Positions 35,903-48,366 of a stretch of DNA of 64,000 nucleotides are shown here, in pieces (the stretch's first letter is position 1; each line of letters opens with the position of its first letter). The notes below the pieces were generated by a model. It did no database searches. It was not told the origin of the DNA and worked only from the letters and a program-made list of their open reading frames with translations. The position numbers and the translations under genes are program-made. Source of the stretch: Luscinia megarhynchos. Its lineage: Eukaryota; Chordata; Aves; Passeriformes; Turdidae. The DNA is taken from the NCBI GenBank assembly GCA_034336665.1, contig CM067585.1:2475731-2539730 (forward strand), read 5' to 3'.

Positions 35903-38900
35903 TCCTGGAGCTCCCACTGTCCTGAGTTGATGTGTGCTGGGCATTCCCAGCCCACCAGCAGAGACCTGCACTTTCACTGCTCAGCCCTCAGCTGCAGCAC
36001 TCACTGACACCCCAGACTCCTCAGGGACACACAGCTGCTCTCCCACACCCATCTGCAGCCCAGACGTGACTTCGGTGCATCCCGTCCTGGCCATGTGCAT
36101 CAGTGCTAGTGAGAGGGCTGTGGCAGTGTGATGGGAATTAAAACACAAGAGAAAACACTGATATTGCTGAAATTCCAAGCTGAAGAAAGCTTGTACTGGG
36201 ACATGTGCTAAAAAGAGCTGAGAGCAGAGTGCCCTAAACCAGCAAACTGCTTCCCATCACTGCTCCTCACCCCAGGCCAGCAGCAGGGGCAGATGGGACT
36301 CTCAGCTCTGCCTGCTCAGGGGAGGAGGAGCAGCACAGGGGAAGGGGTGATGTCAGGACTCCTTCAGTGTGAAAGTCACTGACTAGGCTGCACACGCCCC
36401 TGGAAATCCTTGCTGTTGTTTGAAGCTCTCCTCATCACTAGTGGGATTTTCCTGCCTTGTTTCCTAAAATCTCCACCACGGTTTTCAGTGCTAACAAGGT
36501 GGAAAGACAGTTTCTATGGTAAATACAGAACAGGGAGACTTAGGAAGCTTCAGGAACCGCAGTTTCACTGTTCTTCCTCCTGCTAATGGCAACAGCATGA
36601 TGGTCTCCAGCAAGGTCATTTGCAGGTTATTTCCTGTCCCACTGTAAGCCTGACAAGCTCTTGGCCTGCCAGTGACTGCACTGCACAAAGGGGTTGGTGT
36701 GCCCAGCTCACACCCCTGCATGAAACAGCCCCAGAGAGAGCTCTGCCCTTCCAGACGTGCTGCTTCCTAAGGCAAAGCATCTGAGAGGAGAGTCCTCAAA
36801 GACTGAACTCTCTCTTCCCAAAGAAAGCTTTCCCTGATGCCATGTGTTCCAGAAGCAGAAGGAGGCCTATAGAAGTTAAGAGCTGGTCCCTAAGCTCATC
36901 TCCTGCCTCTCCCTTGAAGGTTAAGTAGGGGTTAGGCCATGCTTATCTCTTTATCAGCCTGGGCAGGAGCATCCTCAACCTGAGTTTCTCCAGCAGGTCT
37001 TCAGGCTCCCCTTCTCTCAGGAGTCCCTTTCTGCCTTGTTTTTACCACTTGCATCCATGTTTTCCAATGTACCAAACATGAGCGTTCTGCATTCCTGGGC
37101 CTGACTGCTCAGCCACCCAACACGCTGGGAGGGTGACAGAGTGCTTTCTGCAGGACTGCTGAACTGTTTTTCAGCAAATGTCCTGTCAGTAGCTGGATTG
37201 TTTGACTATCCAGGGAAATCAAGTCCACACTGCAGACTGGCCATGTGAGTTCCCAAGAAGCGATTTTATCAAAACTTCTGGCACAGCAAGAGCCTGGTGT
37301 GACAGAGCCTTTTCAGGGGTGGGCATGGAGAGCAGTGATTCAAGCAGCACCTTTATTGGAGCAGAGTCAGAAGCTTGGCTTTGCTCCTCACTTCCAGTGT
37401 GTGCCCAGGCACAGCCTGCAGGAGCAGCCATCTTCATCAGGAGTGTGGAATTAAATTTTCACTGGGCCAGGAGAAGGCTGGTGTGCGTGGTGCAGAAGAT
37501 ACCCATTCAGATGCTGAGCTGCATCTTTCCAGGGTAACACATGAGTCACAGGTCTGTCTTCAGTGATGTGGTTCCAAATCACACCTTCTCAAGCATGATT
37601 TGAGTTGCTGCAGGTTTCATGCTGCTCATAAATCAAATATTGGGGGAAGCTATGTGGTTGGGTTTTTTTCCTTTTCTCAAACCAAGCTTCCATTTCCTAT
37701 AAGCAGGGAGCACAAGTTTAAGTCTCCTGAGAATATCTTCACAACTCTGGTTTGGGTTTTCAGTGAGACGTCATCAAATATGAGGTGGAACAACACACTC
37801 CAGAGTGGCCACACACTCCACCCTAAGAGAGAGACCTCTGGTTCAAGCAGCAGGATAGGGTCCTGCACAGGACCACTCCAAAAATCATACCAGGCAAATG
37901 GTGTGATTTTTGGGGTGTCCTGTGCAGGGCTGGGAGTTGACTTCAATGCTCCTTGTGGGTCCCAGGGTGTTCTGTGGTTCTGTGTTAGCAGTGCAGGACA
38001 ACACCTGGCATCGGAAAAATCACGCTGCTCCCTGGCTGTTTGAGGTGCTATTGTTAGCAGCAGTAATCCTGTGGTACAGGAGCTGTGAGGGATTAGGAAG
38101 GAAGAGCATCCTCCCTGTGTTGTGGGGATTGCACAGTAAATTTCCACAGGTTGCTGTGCACTAAGTGTTTCTCAGCTACTGCACTCCTGGAATTGCTGCT
38201 ACAGTTGTGGGCTCTTTAAACAACACAGGAGTCAAGAAAAAAGTTGTACCACTATCATGGAAGTGTGAAAACTCAAAAACTGTTCTTTTTTTCCAGTGCA
38301 GTGGTAGGGCTAAAATCTGCTTTCATAATAATTTTGATTCTGTTGCTTAGATTTCGGGCAAAATTGCTTTCTTAGGAGCACAGGGTGGCTGGATTCTTCA
38401 GCAATGAGTTTCAGCATTGCCAGTCATTGTCAAACCTCAAAAGTATGAAATCAGATTAAAAGATATTTAAGAATTGAAAACACGTTGGATCCTATTTTGC
38501 CTGCTCCATTCTGCCCTCACTTGTGTTCTCAAGCTTTTGTCTACTTCAACTAACCTGAAAATAAAGAGGCTTAGATTATCCCCTACAGTGGATTTGTTGT
38601 GTGCCTGCACTTGTAGGCCCTACCCTGCCCAACTGCACCATGATCTCTGCTCATCATCCAGCCCCCTGCCCTCAGGCTCCTCTTCCCACTGGAAAACCAT
38701 GGCCAGTAAAGCCAGGGACCAGAGTGACATCTCCCTGTGTGCCTGGCTCCCATGGATTTGGCTTATTGGAGAGCTGGGCTGTGCCAAACAGCAGCAGCCT
38801 GGCCTATCACCAGAGTCCAGCCAAGGCTGAGCGTGCAGTGTCCTCATTTGGAAGCAAAACCCAGCAGGAAGGATGGGGTTTTTTTCAGGTTTTGTTACAT

Positions 38901-39479
38901 AAAAGTAATTTAAACACTTCTGTCTATGGTGAGTAGCCAGGATCAATCTGTCTCCACAGAGGCACAAAGGAGGGCACATTCTCAAGGAGATACATCCTCC
39001 TTCATGCCATGGATCTTCTTCCCCATTCACATGGGTGGCAAGCACAGCCCTGTCCAAGTTTCCCCTTGGCAGCGTGACTGGAGCCTTGTCTGCAGTCCCA
39101 ATCTTTTATTTTCCACAGGGCTAGAACAGGAGATGGAGCAGTGACATGTGACAAACTGATTTAGGCCCTGCTGAGAGGATGTTTACAGAACTGGGACACC
39201 AGTGACGTGTTCCAGAGAAGCAGGATGTCTTTGCTCCTCTAACTCTGTGGCTCAGCAGAGCTTAACCTGTTTGCTCCTTCCATAAACGTCCCAAAGGGAG
39301 CTGTGAGCATCTCCAGGCACTTCCCACCAATGTTCAGTGCTGTTGCTATCAGGGGTTACAGGAATGCTCTGTCCTGGGCCAGTGCCAGGCCTGGCATGAT
39401 CATAATGGCAAAGAGCATCACCCAGAGATTGGGGCAGGTGTAGCACAACTTGATTTCCCTTTTCTTTTGGGTATTTCAG
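35903..39479. other. Single-copy DNA, no recognised gene
   Basis: Several frames of 110-156 codons overlap on both strands (for example 37600-38043 plus and 37677-38147 minus) with no domain. No known repeat seen. Confidence 0.5.
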
Positions 39480-39573
39480 CAGCAGCTCTGGGAGTGCATC
39501 TCTTCAGAGCCAGAGATTGCTTGCAGATGCAGATGCTTCTGTCCCTTTCCTGGGCAGAGGTACAGCCCTTCTG
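39480..39573 (+). other. Possible Cys-rich exon (weak)
   Basis: A pyrimidine-rich tract ending tttcttttgggtatttcag (39461-39479) has the form of a splice acceptor. 94 bp later, ctg|gtaagaa (39574) has the form of a donor. In the frame that is open upstream and downstream (39450-40295, 281 codons) the segment encodes 31 residues with cysteines at positions 6, 15, 17, 19 and 21, including CRCRCFC. I do not recognise a protein family. Chance matches to splice consensus are common, so this is only a candidate. Confidence 0.15.
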
Positions 39574-42095
39574 GTAAGAAATACACCTGGTCATCCTCAT
39601 GCTGCTTCCTAAGAGTCAGAAACTTTCCCTTTGAGGGAAAGTGTGTGAGTGCTCCAGCCAGTGCTGGTGGAAGCAGGCAGAGAGGATGTGAGGCAGCCCG
39701 TGGACTCAGAATAACTCTAGAAATGCTTGGACTTTGCACTGAGAATTGCCTGGTGCCTGATTGCTCTGAGCAGAGCCCAAATGAGGGCTGTGAGGAGGTC
39801 CCTGCTCCATCAGGGTGTGGCCCCTGCCCTGTGCCACACCCAGGCAGGGCTGCAGCTGGAGCAGCTCTCAGCCCCAGTAAAGCACCAGGTGAAGTTGGTT
39901 CTGTAGCTGGGTCACTTGGCCAAGTCCTGAGGCAGTTAATTTGTGCCTGCAGTGAGCAGGAGGGCTCTGAGGTCAGGACATGCCACAGCTGCTGTCTGTG
40001 CAGCAAGGATCACATCCACACCTTGCCAGTTCTGTGTGTCCCCAGCTCCACCCTGCTGACACAGGGCCTGGCTGCATGTTCCCATGACATCCACATCTTA
40101 CAAATATTAACTCCAGATCATCTAGACTGTACAGCTCCCAGCAGCCTGCCAGGTCTGCCTGTGAGCAGCACAAGGTGGGAAGGAAGCAGCTGGTTCCTCT
40201 CTCAGTCTTTAAGCTGTGACTTGCTCTGTTCAGACACAGGTCACACCTGCCCTCTCTTAGACCTTGTTTCTTCCCAAGGGAACTTGCTGATGTGAATGCA
40301 CACAAGGCAGGAAATGTAAAAATTCAAGACCTGCTATGAGATGAACTCCCTTAACCTTGCCTATTCAAGCATCTTGGGAATCCAGCCAGGAGCTCAGACC
40401 AGGGCACCCCGTGGCCCAGGGCTCAGTGTGCTGCAGTCAGGAATGACAAACATTCCCTTCCTGAGCTGCATCCAGGGCATGTGGCTTCCAGCCAGCCAGG
40501 GCCTGAGTGCCAGGGGCCACTGCATGCAAAGGAACTGTGCCCTGAAAGACCTGTGATGTCTCATATCTGGTTTTCACCACTGTTTCAAGCAGCACTGCAG
40601 GTTCAGTTCTGTCTCCATATATGCTGGTACAGGCTCTTGCACATTTGCTGATGCTCAGCACCTGCCAGAGGCCTCTTCTCAGTCCCTACCCCAACACTCA
40701 ACCTGCACTGTTGAGCAAGAGAACACGAAATTTAACAGGCGTCCAAAATTTTCCTTGTTACCTACTGAGATTGTGGATGTTCCTGTTACTTTATAAATAG
40801 CTGGTGAGATTTCAAAGCTCCCTGAAGTGCTGACTGATCTCATGAATGCCACAGGTGAATGACATGCTCAGTCCCTTCTGTTTGAGCTGCACTGGTGACA
40901 TTTTTGTTCTGGGAGATGTGCCCACAGTAACTCACAGAGGAGCTCATTAAAGTGCCCTGGAGGAGCTCACTGGCTGTGAGTGCTGGAGGAGGGAGAAGAT
41001 GAGGCTGTACCAGATACAAAATGATTACAAGCTGCTTACACAAAATGCCCATGAAAAAGGTGAAAGGATGATAAAACAGGTCTGGGAGACACAGCCAGGT
41101 GTCAGCTAATCCCCTTCCCACACAGTGGTGCTTCTGGCACTTACAACTGTGTCTGACCTGGATTTAAAATCCTCTCATACTGGAGTCACAAGATATTCCC
41201 CAGCATTTGCCTTCCTGATGGTCAAAAGGTTTCCACTTGTGTTTTAAACCAAAACATTGTTTTTTACAGTTTATTTTCACTGTTTCTCTTCTTTTTGCCC
41301 CTTGTTGCCTTCAGCTTTGTGCAGACTTTCCTCTTGAAACATGTCTCAGCAGCTGTAGAAGCAATGCCTGCCACTGTAAAACATCAAATTTGCAGGAGGC
41401 ATGTAAATGGTTTCCTTAATGTTCCACCTTTCATGAGCACACACATCCACATTCTCCTCTGATTATTTTGGGAAGTTCTTTTGTTCCACCATGGAAAAAG
41501 AATCACAAATCTGTCTGCCCCAGGCAACATGACCAGCTTCCCCCAAAGTGAAGTGGGATATGAAGTGGGAATAAGAAGCCAGAGTCCAAAAGTGAAGCAG
41601 GCTGCAGTTCACCTCCTGTGTGAAATGGCTGAAAGGCAGGGAAGCTGATGTGAGCAAGTCATGCTCAGCTCTATTTATAAGCACTGGAGGCAAAAGAAAA
41701 AGCACAAGTGATTAATTTGATTGTGACCTACCTGTCAGGCAGGTGAGTCGTGCCCCAAAAGTGCTTCATTCCCTGGAGGAGCCTGAAGCTGGTCTAGACA
41801 GCTCACCCACAGGGAGACAGTGACAACATCTCCCACATCTCTGAAAAGAGGCAAAAGCAATGTGAAGCCAAGCTGAGAAGCTCCAGCACCAAAGCCTGGC
41901 CTGGCAATATTGCCTAAGCCTGGACAATAGAAGGATCAGGGTTTTTTCATCTTGCAACTTGGAAAACATCCCTCTGCCCCTTATTTTTGCTCATGGTTTT
42001 ATATTTCAACCATCTCTTTATGTAGAGTCCAATCACTGGGTCCCCACAATTTTCAGTTGTCCTTAAGCTGCAGAAAACTGGGAAGAGACAGGACA
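39574..42095. other. Single-copy DNA, no recognised gene
   Basis: The frame open from 39450 continues to 40295 without a recognisable domain. AT-rich from 40700 to 41460. No repeat family recognised. Confidence 0.45.
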
Positions 42096-42200
42096 GAATA
42101 GAATAGAATAGAATAGAATAGAATAGAATAGAATAGAATAGAATAGAATAGAATAGAATAGAATAGAATAGAATAGAATAGAATAGAATAGAATAGAATA
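42096..42200. repeat. (GAATA)21 microsatellite
   Basis: Twenty-one perfect pentamers with no interruption, directly abutting the tail end of an antisense CR1. It probably grew from the CR1 terminal repeat units. Confidence 0.98.
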
Positions 42201-42425
42201 GAATTTAGAAGGGATTTACAATGATCAGCCAGTGCAACAGCCCAATCTTTTCAGAGCTGACCAAATCTGAAGTGTGTTATTAAAGGCACAGTCCTAGTGC
42301 TTCCTAAACCCTGCCAGGCCTGGGCACCCACCAGCACCCAAGGAAGCCTGTTCACCACCCTCTGAATAAATAAATAAATGTTTCTTTCGGTCCAAACTTC
42401 TCATGCATCCTGAAACCATGAGCAA
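42201..42425 (-). mobile_element. CR1 LINE 3' fragment
   Basis: Antisense CR1 of a subfamily different from the copies at 9434 and 33126. Landmarks in order: gaagggatttacaatgatca, cagagctgaccaaa, gtgttattaaaggca, cttcctaaaccctgccagg, aggaagcctgttcacc and accctctgaataaa. The 3' end (left) joins the GAATA array. Confidence 0.8.
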
Positions 42426-43599
42426 TACTGGCTCTTGGCTGGGCGTGCTGTGAGGAGGGCAGAAGAAAACCTCACTTGCAAAGCTGCAGGAGGGTAACTG
42501 GTGCTCCCAGACATGGCTCATGGGAGGAGAGTGGGTGAGGGGTGCATGTGTGAGGGGGGCAGGATGGCTCCATAGCTGGCAAGAACTTGCCCTCACCAAT
42601 GTGCCAGCCAAGCTCCTGGGCACTGGAACTGCTGCCAGCATAAATCCAGACTGACTACTCCATAAGAAGGCAAATAGATGGGGAGTTTTTATGATACCCC
42701 TTGAGGGAAGTTAAATGCACATTTGTTCTTAAAGATAAAACAGAAATTTAATGAACACTTATTGGGCAGGGTCCTGCTGCAATATGTGGAGTCTGAAAAG
42801 ATGCATCACAAGCACCAGTCCCTTGCAAGGAGGCATTTAGTCTCTGGCACTCCTGCTTCCAGAGAGTTTAACCCCTCCTTGCATTTGACCCTTTGCTCTC
42901 TGTGCCAGATCATTCCTTGGTGGCTATTTTCCCTGCTGAGCAGTTACAATCAGTATTTTCTTCACCCCAGATCAGACCCTGGAACCAAGAATTGAGGCCA
43001 TATGTGTGTAAAAGAGAGCAGGCTGCAGTGATGTTCCCATCTCCTCTGACCACACTGATGACCCAGGAGCAGCTCCTGCAGCAGTGCGACAGCTCTCCAG
43101 GAATCTGCCTGTGGGGAATCATCTCCAGATCCAAGCTGAGACCACGATCCAGCTGGAAAATGTCTTGGGTTCTGTGCCCCACCTCCTTGGCCACCCATGG
43201 TCTAGGGTTTATTCAGCAGCCCCTGGGGCTGGATGTTTTCATCAGAACAGAGGATTAAACCAGGAGTGCAGGGTAGGTGCACACAGTGGGTGATGAGCAC
43301 CAGAGCTGCTCTCAGGCCAGGCCCCAACAAGAGAGGCAGAGCCATGCTCTGAGCTAGTGAGATTTGCCCCATTTCATTAACTAATGACATGGCTTAACCC
43401 CATCCCTATTGGCAAGAAGGGCTTAAAACCAGGGATTAAGTGAAGTGTCTGAGGAAGCTCATCCTGGCCTCCAGCCAGGCAGAGTTGTACCTTTGAGAAA
43501 GGGAGACCCCCAGAGTAGAGTCAGCAAGGCATCTTTCAGGAGGTTCTCTCACTGCCCAAAATCCAGCAGAATGCATTGATCAGTCACATTGCCAAGAGC
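42426..43599. other. Single-copy DNA, no recognised gene
   Basis: Short overlapping frames up to 121 codons. No feature recognised. Confidence 0.5.
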
Positions 43600-43765
43600 A
43601 GCTGTGGCTGTCCCTGGATCCCTGGAAGTGTCCAAGGCCAGGCTGGACAGGGTTTGGAGCAACCTGGGACAGTGGAAGGTGTCCCTGCCCATGGCAGGGG
43701 TGAAACAAGATGGGCTTTGAGGTCCCTTTCAGTACAAATCATTCCATGATTTTATGGTTCTTGAG
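43600..43765 (+). mobile_element. CR1 LINE 3' fragment
   Basis: Sense CR1 3' end: ccctggatccctggaagtg, tccaaggccaggctgg, gtgtccctgcccatgg, then gaggtccctttcagta and the tail attccatgattttatgg. 5'-truncated and diverged, of the same subfamily type as the antisense copy at 6342. Confidence 0.8.
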
Positions 43766-45797
43766 CTGGTGGATACCTGAGGGACCCTTGCCTCACACAA
43801 GGGACTTGTGGCAACTCTTGGGGTGGGAAGGTGTTTGCCCTGCATGCTCCAGGCCAAGGCTGCAGGTGCAGGTTGAGGAGCTCTGTGCAAGGCTGTGGCC
43901 AGCCCAGCTCCTGCCCATGCAGATGTTTCCTGTAAGGAACAGGAGGCTCTGGAGGGCAGAGCTGGGTGCAGATGTGCAGCCAGTGTTTGGGCTGAGAGAC
44001 AGGTGGGAATCAGACCTGGGGAGTGACCTGCAAGCCATGGGAAGGGAATGCATAGGATCTGCCAAGAGGGTGAGTGGGACCACTGTACTGCCAGCATTGC
44101 TGCTGAGCCCTGCAGAGCAGCACCCCAGAACGAGCATTTAAAGAACAGATTTTGCAAATAGCCAGAGAGTCCAAATTATGAATCAACAAACACAGCCAGA
44201 TGGACACTGCTGCCTTCTGGACATCTGCACCGTTTATTGATGCTATCAGGACTCAGCCATGCTGCCAAAACTGGAGGCACAGGCCCTTTGCCAAGACTGT
44301 GCCCAGCACAGCCTGCTGCTCTGCCACAAGGACAGAACAAACTAACCAGGACTCACATTGTGAGCAGGAACCTGGCTTGGCTGTCCAAGTGAAATCCTGC
44401 CCTGAAAGACAAGCTTTAGGAAAACTCTGTCCTACCAGTTGAACCATCTGTCTTGTTCCAACTTATTAATGAGCCACATTCTTACCTTTGCTTGTGTAAC
44501 TTTTCAGCTCTGCTAGTTTCACTTTAAGACTGTACACAATACTACCCTGAAAATCTGTCCCTGCAAATGACAGCCATATCCAAAACCTATCCAGGTCTGA
44601 GTGAATTAAACATTTCCCAAACTGGCATGGATTAAGCTGCCCAGTCCCACCCACAGCCTTGCTATCAAGCTCTTTGAGCCTCCAGAGCAATGTGGTGGAT
44701 CCAGCCTGTCCAATGGGGCTGGTGTCCTCCACAAGGAGCCCTGAATGTGTCCAGGAGCCCTTTGGAAAAGCATCAGCTGGCCCTGGTGCCCACAGTGGCA
44801 TGGGCTGTCTTGGCATCATTGACTCAACCACTGTAATGGAGCAGAAGAGGGTTTGGAATATTGACAGTGGCTCATCATTCACTCTGATTTCACTCCACAT
44901 CAAGGCTGTGGCAGTAGCCAGGAATACTGGAGCCTGCTGCCTTCTGGAGTGGCTGCAGGCACAGGGATCTCCAGTGCTTACACATTATTAGTGATCTCAT
45001 ACAGCTCAATATGACAAGAAAAAACAACCAACAAAACCAAACCAAACGATTTAAGCCTGTAGCACGAGGAAGAAGGCTGCCTCTATGCAAATATAGCCAA
45101 AAAATCCCCAGACCATATTCCTGGAGGCACTGCAAAAGGTGGCTGAACATAAAAGCCGTGGTTCTCTCCTTCCCTCTTCTCAGCGGTTGGTTTTGTGTGG
45201 TTGGGATTAGCACAGCATTGAACACGTCAGTTAGGTACAGAATTGTTGTCAGCACTAGAAAAATCACTTGCCCTGTGGACAAGCTTACTGCACAATGAGC
45301 TGCTGTGGTGAGGACACAGATTCAGCACGTCCAAACACAGGCAGTGAGCACAAGAGCTCCTCTCTGGGATGAATGAACACACATTGGTTTGTGTGAAAGC
45401 TTTGTCTCTCACTGTGAGTGGAGATCTCATTTTCACTGATAAAAATCTGATTTTACACTGGCACTGGGTGTGCACAGGTCAGTGGCAGCTTTTCTTTCCC
45501 AGTCCCTGCTCAGCAGCATCACATTAGTGCTGCACACGAAGACGTGGTAACCTGATTGAGAGGGGAAAAGGGCAGCAGTGAGCAGATGCCATCTGCCAGG
45601 GAGCTGAACCTGAGCCACCCTGCCCTGGAACAGGGACTCCAGTGTCAGAGCAAAGCTCTGCTTGCAGGGATGAAACACAGAGCAATTGACCTTTAGGTGA
45701 CAGTTTGCAGGATGTCAGCTCAAATGACACTGTAGGGATAGGGGTGGGGGTTATTAAAGTGTAAGATACAACCCACAAGCAAGAAAACAACAAATTC
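43766..45797. other. Single-copy DNA, no recognised gene
   Basis: Frames of 110-145 codons overlap on opposite strands between 43710 and 44903, with no domain. No feature recognised. Confidence 0.5.
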
Positions 45798-45803
45798 CCC
45801 TGG

Positions 45804-46140
45804 TGTTGTTGGATACTGCTGGGAACCAGGGGAAAAAGCAGCCTTGAAGCCTTGGATTTGTGAGGCTGCACAAGGATAAGAAATTATAACAACGATTATA
45901 CACCTGCAGTGTGTGTGAGAGCCGTGTGAGTGTCTGGTGCTATTTTGCAGAAAGCATGTTTTCAAAGAGGTGTTGCCTTCTTGGACCAATGAGCCTTTTC
46001 TATTCTGTTTTTCACGTACTACCCTATATAAGTGTAGTGTTTCCCTAAATAAAGCTCTCTCTCTCTTCTGCTTCTCCATTGCACGAGGAACTGTGTTGCT
46101 TTATCGTTTTCACAGCTCTCCTATAGCCTAAAATGCAACA
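45804..46140 (+). mobile_element. Solo LTR, family C1, copy 2
   Basis: 337-bp sense LTR, TGTTGTTGG...ATGCAACA. The flanks ccctgg (45798-45803) and ccctag (46141-46146) are a 6-bp target duplication with one substitution. Ordered retroviral promoter signals: CCAAT 45986-45990, TATATAAG 46025-46032 and AATAAA 46048-46053, followed by a CT-rich run. No coding region follows, so it is solo. Confidence 0.93.
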
Positions 46141-46146
46141 CCCTAG

Positions 46147-48366
46147 GAAAAAAATTTGTCCCTCCCCCTGTTAGACTTCTTGGCTCGATGCTTCACAGAT
46201 CCAGGGTACCTGCATTTCTCCTAAGAGGTAAATTGCCTTTTAACTCCCCTCCATTGCTTTATAAGCAGTCCTACTTGGATCTAATGATGTGCAAAAGTTT
46301 ACAAAGCATTTTCCATGACCTGGAATGCTTGGCAGCTTGTGAGCAGAGCAAATAGCTTAGCTGGGATAATAGAGAGGAAATCCACTGAAGAGCTCAAGTC
46401 ATTAAGATGTTTGTATTTGATGAGACAACCACTACCAAGGGCCAGAGCAACAGAAATGAGCCAGAGGTGCTCGTGTGAGGTGCTTCAAGGCCTTTCTGCA
46501 TCCATCACCCACCTTCCCAACACCACCAGAGCTGCTGGCTCAAGTCTTTTCCCAGCTTGATTGCTTTCTGCCCAAAACTTTGGAATTCAAGTGATTCTAC
46601 ATATAAAATACATAAGAAATTAAATCCCACAGTGACCACAACTGCATCACTCCCAAAATTTGGAGGAGAAAGGCTGAGGCAGCAGGTACTTCACTGGAGA
46701 TCTCTTTGGGAAACATCATCAACCTGAAGTTACAAGGTGGAGTTAAAAACCTCTTCATTCCCAATCTCAATTGTTGTAGCTTTCACGGGTATTTTAAAAC
46801 TTTAGGGAAACTGGGGGGTTTTGCTTTATTGCTGAGTGGAATGCATCCTTTTTCCCAGGAATAACTGGGAGCTGCCTGGAGAACATTGCAGGAGGAAAGA
46901 GTCCTGGCACTATGAACTCTGAGGGGTCAGGAGGAGGAGCAGCCTGTAAACACAGCAGAGACATACTTTGGGTATGTCCATCCATGCCCCAGACCTCGGA
47001 AAGGGAAGCTGAGACAGTAATAAAAACACCTTAAAAACACCTTAAGAGGAGGAATTTGTCTTTGTCACTCAGCCTCAGGGACTCTTACAAATGGAGGCAG
47101 AAGGGATTCCAAGTAAAAAAAACCAAACTGTTTCACACTGATGGTTTCTGTGACAAGGCCAGGAGTCAGAACCTTCAGGCAATGTGGTGCACGGGATCTT
47201 GTCCCTACCCAATTCTCAGCTCACTCTGGGAGATCCTGTGATGCCATCAAGACTTCTGCCCACTTGTTCCAAGACATTTCACCTTCCTTCTTCTCTGTCT
47301 CCTACTGTGTTGCTTTCTCACTGAAGACTCCAGTTCCTGGAGCACAAAAACCAGGGAGCTGGCAGTGCTCAGGTGGGAGATGTCACACTGGGGCTTGTGT
47401 TTTACCCAGACTGTCACAACATCACTTGAGGACTGACACTGGTGGTTGTACCTGAACTAATCCAGATAAACTCCTTGCTTTTTCTCTCCAGATAAACTCA
47501 GCATGGCCAGGTGGTATCTGGAAGGACAATTCCTCCCCTTCCAGAGGAATGTTAAAGTCATCCCTAATTTGGCTCATTTATCTGCTGGGTGTCATTTCAA
47601 CAGCTTATGAGAAACAAATTACTTCAGAGCAATGTCCATTGCACAGAGTTGCATGGAATTCTTTCCCAACCCTTTTTCCTTTATAGGAATCACAAAAATG
47701 CTGGATTTTTTTATGACTAAATGAACACCGTGACAGCAGCAATTGTCTGCCATAAATAAATGCCAAGACTAATTAGATTAGACACAGGTACAGTGATGAA
47801 GTCTTCAAAATCCACTTTTCCACAGGGTGTCTTCTTGCAGTGTCATTGCTTTCAGACATGACCCTCTGCTGACACAGCACAGATGCTGTCCCAGGGTTAT
47901 GGAGCTCTTCTCCCTGCACAAACACATGAAATTTTCAGACAGGAAATTGCTGGGATTCACATAAAACTGTGTTAGTTTCACGGGTGCTTAGTGGATGTGA
48001 GATTTGCACTTATTCCCATCCTCACCATTCATAAATACATGCACAAGCATCGTTTTATTCACACAGATTTTGGCAAAAGGCCCGTTGAATTCAGCAGAGA
48101 GAAGTCCATTGACTTTGGTAGACTTTGCACATTGTGGGTGAGAACAGATGGAGGCACCATTCACCAGTTGCCACTCGTTAGTTAAAGCTTATTATTGCTG
48201 AAGAGTTGTGTTAATGCATTTCCAAATGGAGCATGATCCCAGTGATGGAACCAGCAGCAGCTGTGCCCTCCCCACAGGGTGGGTGAACAAAGGACACCCC
48301 ACACACAGGCCTTGCAAACTGGACTTTACTGGCCCACTCTTCTCTCAGCCTTCAGAAAACAACCTG
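46147..48366. other. Single-copy DNA, no recognised gene
   Basis: AT-leaning, short frames only. A duplicated aaaaacacctta occurs at 47021-47046. No feature recognised. Confidence 0.5.

Noticed and set aside
42096..42200. CRISPR-like direct repeats
   Set aside because: A pure pentamer microsatellite with no spacers, in a vertebrate-type sequence.
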